A stretch of DNA of 7,235 bases from Bacillota bacterium (GTDB lineage Bacteria > Bacillota > Clostridia > Acetivibrionales > DTU013), in the NCBI GenBank assembly GCA_023409615.1, contig JAEYRF010000069.1:1-7235 (forward strand), in the 5' to 3' direction. Shown here in pieces: positions 6,212-7,235 of the stretch. A program made the position numbers and the translations under genes. The notes under the pieces are model-generated. The model was given only the letters and a program-made list of their open reading frames with translations. It did not search any database and was not told where the DNA came from. Position 1 is the first letter of the stretch, and every line of letters starts with the position of its first letter.

Positions 6212-6240
6212 ATTATATCAGAAAATGCTGGAAGTGTCAG
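6212..6240 (-). promoter_or_regulatory. Sigma-A promoter of the pilus operon
   Basis: On the - strand CTGACA (6240-6235; 5 of 6 to consensus) is followed after exactly 17 bp by a perfect TATAAT (6217-6212). Transcription should start near 6205, giving a leader of only about 17 nt before the pilC ATG at 6188. It sits in the gap after the HD-domain gene, so the pilus operon has its own promoter. Confidence 0.8.
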
Positions 6241-6276
6241 TTATATAATTCTAATATTCTTCCTATTTCTTATACA

Positions 6277-6885
6277 TTATTCGCTACATTTTTCTATAAA
6301 TTTCTTTATGTTGTTCTCTTCTACAGCGTAATCCGGCGACAGTCTTCCCAATCTGTCACACAAGCCAAACAGAGCTATATCCCGGATATCAGTCTGGGCT
6401 TTCATTGTATTTATATCTGCATAGGGAAGATCATTCACCACAAACAGGATCTGCATGTGCCAGCGGACTATAGAGGTAACCTTTGTCACAAAGGCTTTGT
6501 CATTAGTGAACTCACGTAGAAATTTTCCGGCAAGTTCGGCGCCAAGAAGGTCGTGATCATAGGCGGTAATTCTTCCCTTGCGGGTTTTTGTAGTGCCGGG
6601 TTTGCCTATATCATGCAACAGTGCCGCCCACATAAATACTCTTTTATCAGTGCTTTGTCCCTTGACTTTTGCGGCCTCATCCAGAACGAGCATTGTATGA
6701 TTCCACACATTTCCCTCTGGGTGATGCTTTGGGGATTGGTCGGTTTTCTTCAGAGCAGAGAGCATATTGAAAGGGTACTGATCGAATATAGACGTATTCG
6801 AAAGCTCGATAAAATAAAAGGATGGTTGATCATCCTTAATTAAGTGTATATCCATATCATTAAATAGGTCTTGTAATGCTGTCAT
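6277..6885 (-). CDS. HD-domain metal-dependent phosphohydrolase
   Basis: A 202-residue protein with an HD domain at about 54-180. Likely metal ligands: His63 (WNHTMLVLDEA), His91-Asp92 (ALLHDIGKP), His111 (YDHDLLGAELA), His143 (RWHM) and Asp177 (CDRLGR). The order and spacing, including LLHDIGKPGTT followed by a G-x-x-x-x-YDHDLLGA segment, closely resemble the HD domain attached to bacterial CCA-adding enzymes, but no nucleotidyltransferase domain is present, so it is a stand-alone phosphatase or phosphodiesterase. The substrate cannot be inferred. The ~50 N-terminal residues (IKDDQPSFYFIELSNT and onward) look like an extra small domain. ATG 6885 overlaps the stop of the preceding 48-residue gene (ATGA) and has AAGAAGG 4 nt upstream. 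No terminator hairpin is visible after its stop. Confidence 0.88.
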   Translation of the reverse strand: MTALQDLFNDMDIHLIKDDQPSFYFIELSNTSIFDQYPFNMLSALKKTDQSPKHHPEGNVWNHTMLVLDEAAKVKGQSTDKRVFMWAALLHDIGKPGTTKTRKGRITAYDHDLLGAELAGKFLREFTNDKAFVTKVTSIVRWHMQILFVVNDLPYADINTMKAQTDIRDIALFGLCDRLGRLSPDYAVEENNIKKFIEKCSE

Positions 6886-7028
6886 TTTGCCTTCTTATTC
6901 CCTGCTTTTGCTTTTCCCTGAATCTCGGGAACAGGGGGCACTTCATTTTTTGGAATATGCATTTTGTGATTGCTTTCTGTCCCATGTGGTTCTTTGGGAT
7001 CCGGCCTTCTCATTCCAGCTTTTGCCAT
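6882..7028 (-). CDS. Small basic protein of 48 residues, unknown function
   Basis: An ORF below the usual length cut-off. It begins MAKAGMRRPDPKEPHGTESN and ends VPEIQGKAKAGNKKAK. It has 11 Lys/Arg against 5 Asp/Glu, six prolines and almost no hydrophobic residues, so it is probably unstructured or folds on a partner (nucleic acid, ribosome or protein). Support for it being real: GGAGTG 7 nt upstream of the ATG, a 4-bp ATGA overlap with the HD-domain gene, a complete frame from start to stop, and a composition unlike a random translation. I have an impression that similar short MAKAG-x-RRP proteins exist in other Clostridia, but this has not been checked. It is probably co-expressed with the HD protein. 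Confidence 0.78.
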   Translation of the reverse strand: MAKAGMRRPDPKEPHGTESNHKMHIPKNEVPPVPEIQGKAKAGNKKAK

Positions 7029-7035
7029 ATTATTT

Positions 7036-7041
7036 CACTCC
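7036..7041 (-). promoter_or_regulatory. Ribosome binding site of the 48-residue gene
   Basis: GGAGTG on the - strand with a 7-nt spacer to ATG 7028, in an otherwise AT-rich leader. No convincing promoter was found upstream: TTGACC at 7115-7110 is a fair -35 hexamer, but the nearest -10-like AATATT (7088-7083) is 21 bp away. Confidence 0.7.
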
Positions 7042-7152
7042 AATTTCAATTTTATTAAAATAGTATCTCTTGATCTTTAATTAATATTCGTGAAAGTGCA
7101 TTCGCAGGCGGTCAATTGAAAAAGTAACTTCCACTTTGCAAGAGTAAATTCC

Positions 7153-7166
7153 ATAGGAATCCCTAT
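7153..7166. repeat. Short inverted repeat 1 of 3
   Basis: ATAGG-AATC-CCTAT, 5-bp arms with a 4-base centre. Weak by itself; noted because two longer inverted repeats follow within 30 bp. Confidence 0.4.
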
Positions 7167-7169
7167 CGT

Positions 7170-7191
7170 TGAATAAATCTGCATTTATTCA
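7170..7191. repeat. Inverted repeat 2 of 3
   Basis: TGAATAAAT-CTGC-ATTTATTCA, perfect 9-bp arms and a 4-base loop. Arms are almost all A/T, so as RNA it would be a weak terminator stem; it could equally be a protein-binding dyad. Confidence 0.65.
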
Positions 7192-7194
7192 GTT

Positions 7195-7213
7195 TAAAAA
7201 CGACTTGTTTTTA
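7195..7213. repeat. Inverted repeat 3 of 3
   Basis: TAAAAAC-GACTT-GTTTTTA, perfect 7-bp arms, 5-base loop, starting only 3 bp after the previous one. The T run in its right arm (or the A run read on the other strand) means it could serve as a weak terminator in either direction. The neighbouring gene to the right lies outside the window. Confidence 0.5.
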
Positions 7214-7235
7214 GTGATTTTTGAACTCTAGTAGG

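Noticed and set aside
6876..7058. 60-residue + strand frame opposite the small basic gene
   Set aside because: No ribosome binding site; its Phe/Cys-rich composition is what the complement of a Lys-rich coding sequence gives.

Overview
The window looks like chromosomal DNA of a low-GC, spore-former-type Firmicute, most likely a member of the Clostridia. The reasons are a base composition of roughly 40-45% GC by eye, strong AGGAGG-type ribosome binding sites, frequent GTG and TTG starts, and a type IV pilus gene set of clostridial type. No rRNA, tRNA, CRISPR array, insertion sequence or phage gene was found.

Layout. (a) 1-261 is a non-coding left edge with a candidate promoter facing right. 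(b) 262-1717, + strand, holds a DinB-like four-helix protein overlapping by 8 bp a ZIP-family (GufA-type) divalent metal transporter. (c) 1743-6188, - strand, is a compact six-gene type IV pilus operon read right to left: PilC/GspF platform protein, a 109-residue single-membrane-span GspG-like protein, two prepilin-like proteins, a PilX/GspK-like protein with an acidic pentapeptide-repeat tail, and the PilT retraction ATPase. It converges on the ZIP gene with a 25-bp gap and no visible terminator. (d) 6194-6240 holds the best regulatory signal in the window: a near-consensus sigma-A promoter (CTGACA, 17 bp, TATAAT) directly followed by an inverted repeat that covers the expected transcription start and the pilC ribosome binding site. 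(e) 6277-7028, - strand, is a two-gene unit: a 48-residue basic protein too short for ordinary ORF cut-offs, overlapping by 4 bp an HD-domain phosphohydrolase. (f) 7029-7235 is non-coding and AT-rich, with three back-to-back inverted repeats.

How the genes work together. The pilus genes supply an inner-membrane platform, several pilin-like subunits and the retraction motor. The extension ATPase PilB, the prepilin peptidase and the PilM/N/O alignment proteins are not here and must be encoded elsewhere. Adjacent pilus genes overlap or lie 1-39 bp apart, which suggests translational coupling. The DinB-like/ZIP pair may be linked by metal use, but that is inference.

The items most worth a second look are the SD-bearing 15-bp repeat array at the 3' end of the PilX-like gene, the promoter/dyad in front of pilC, and the unannotated 48-residue gene coupled to the HD phosphohydrolase.
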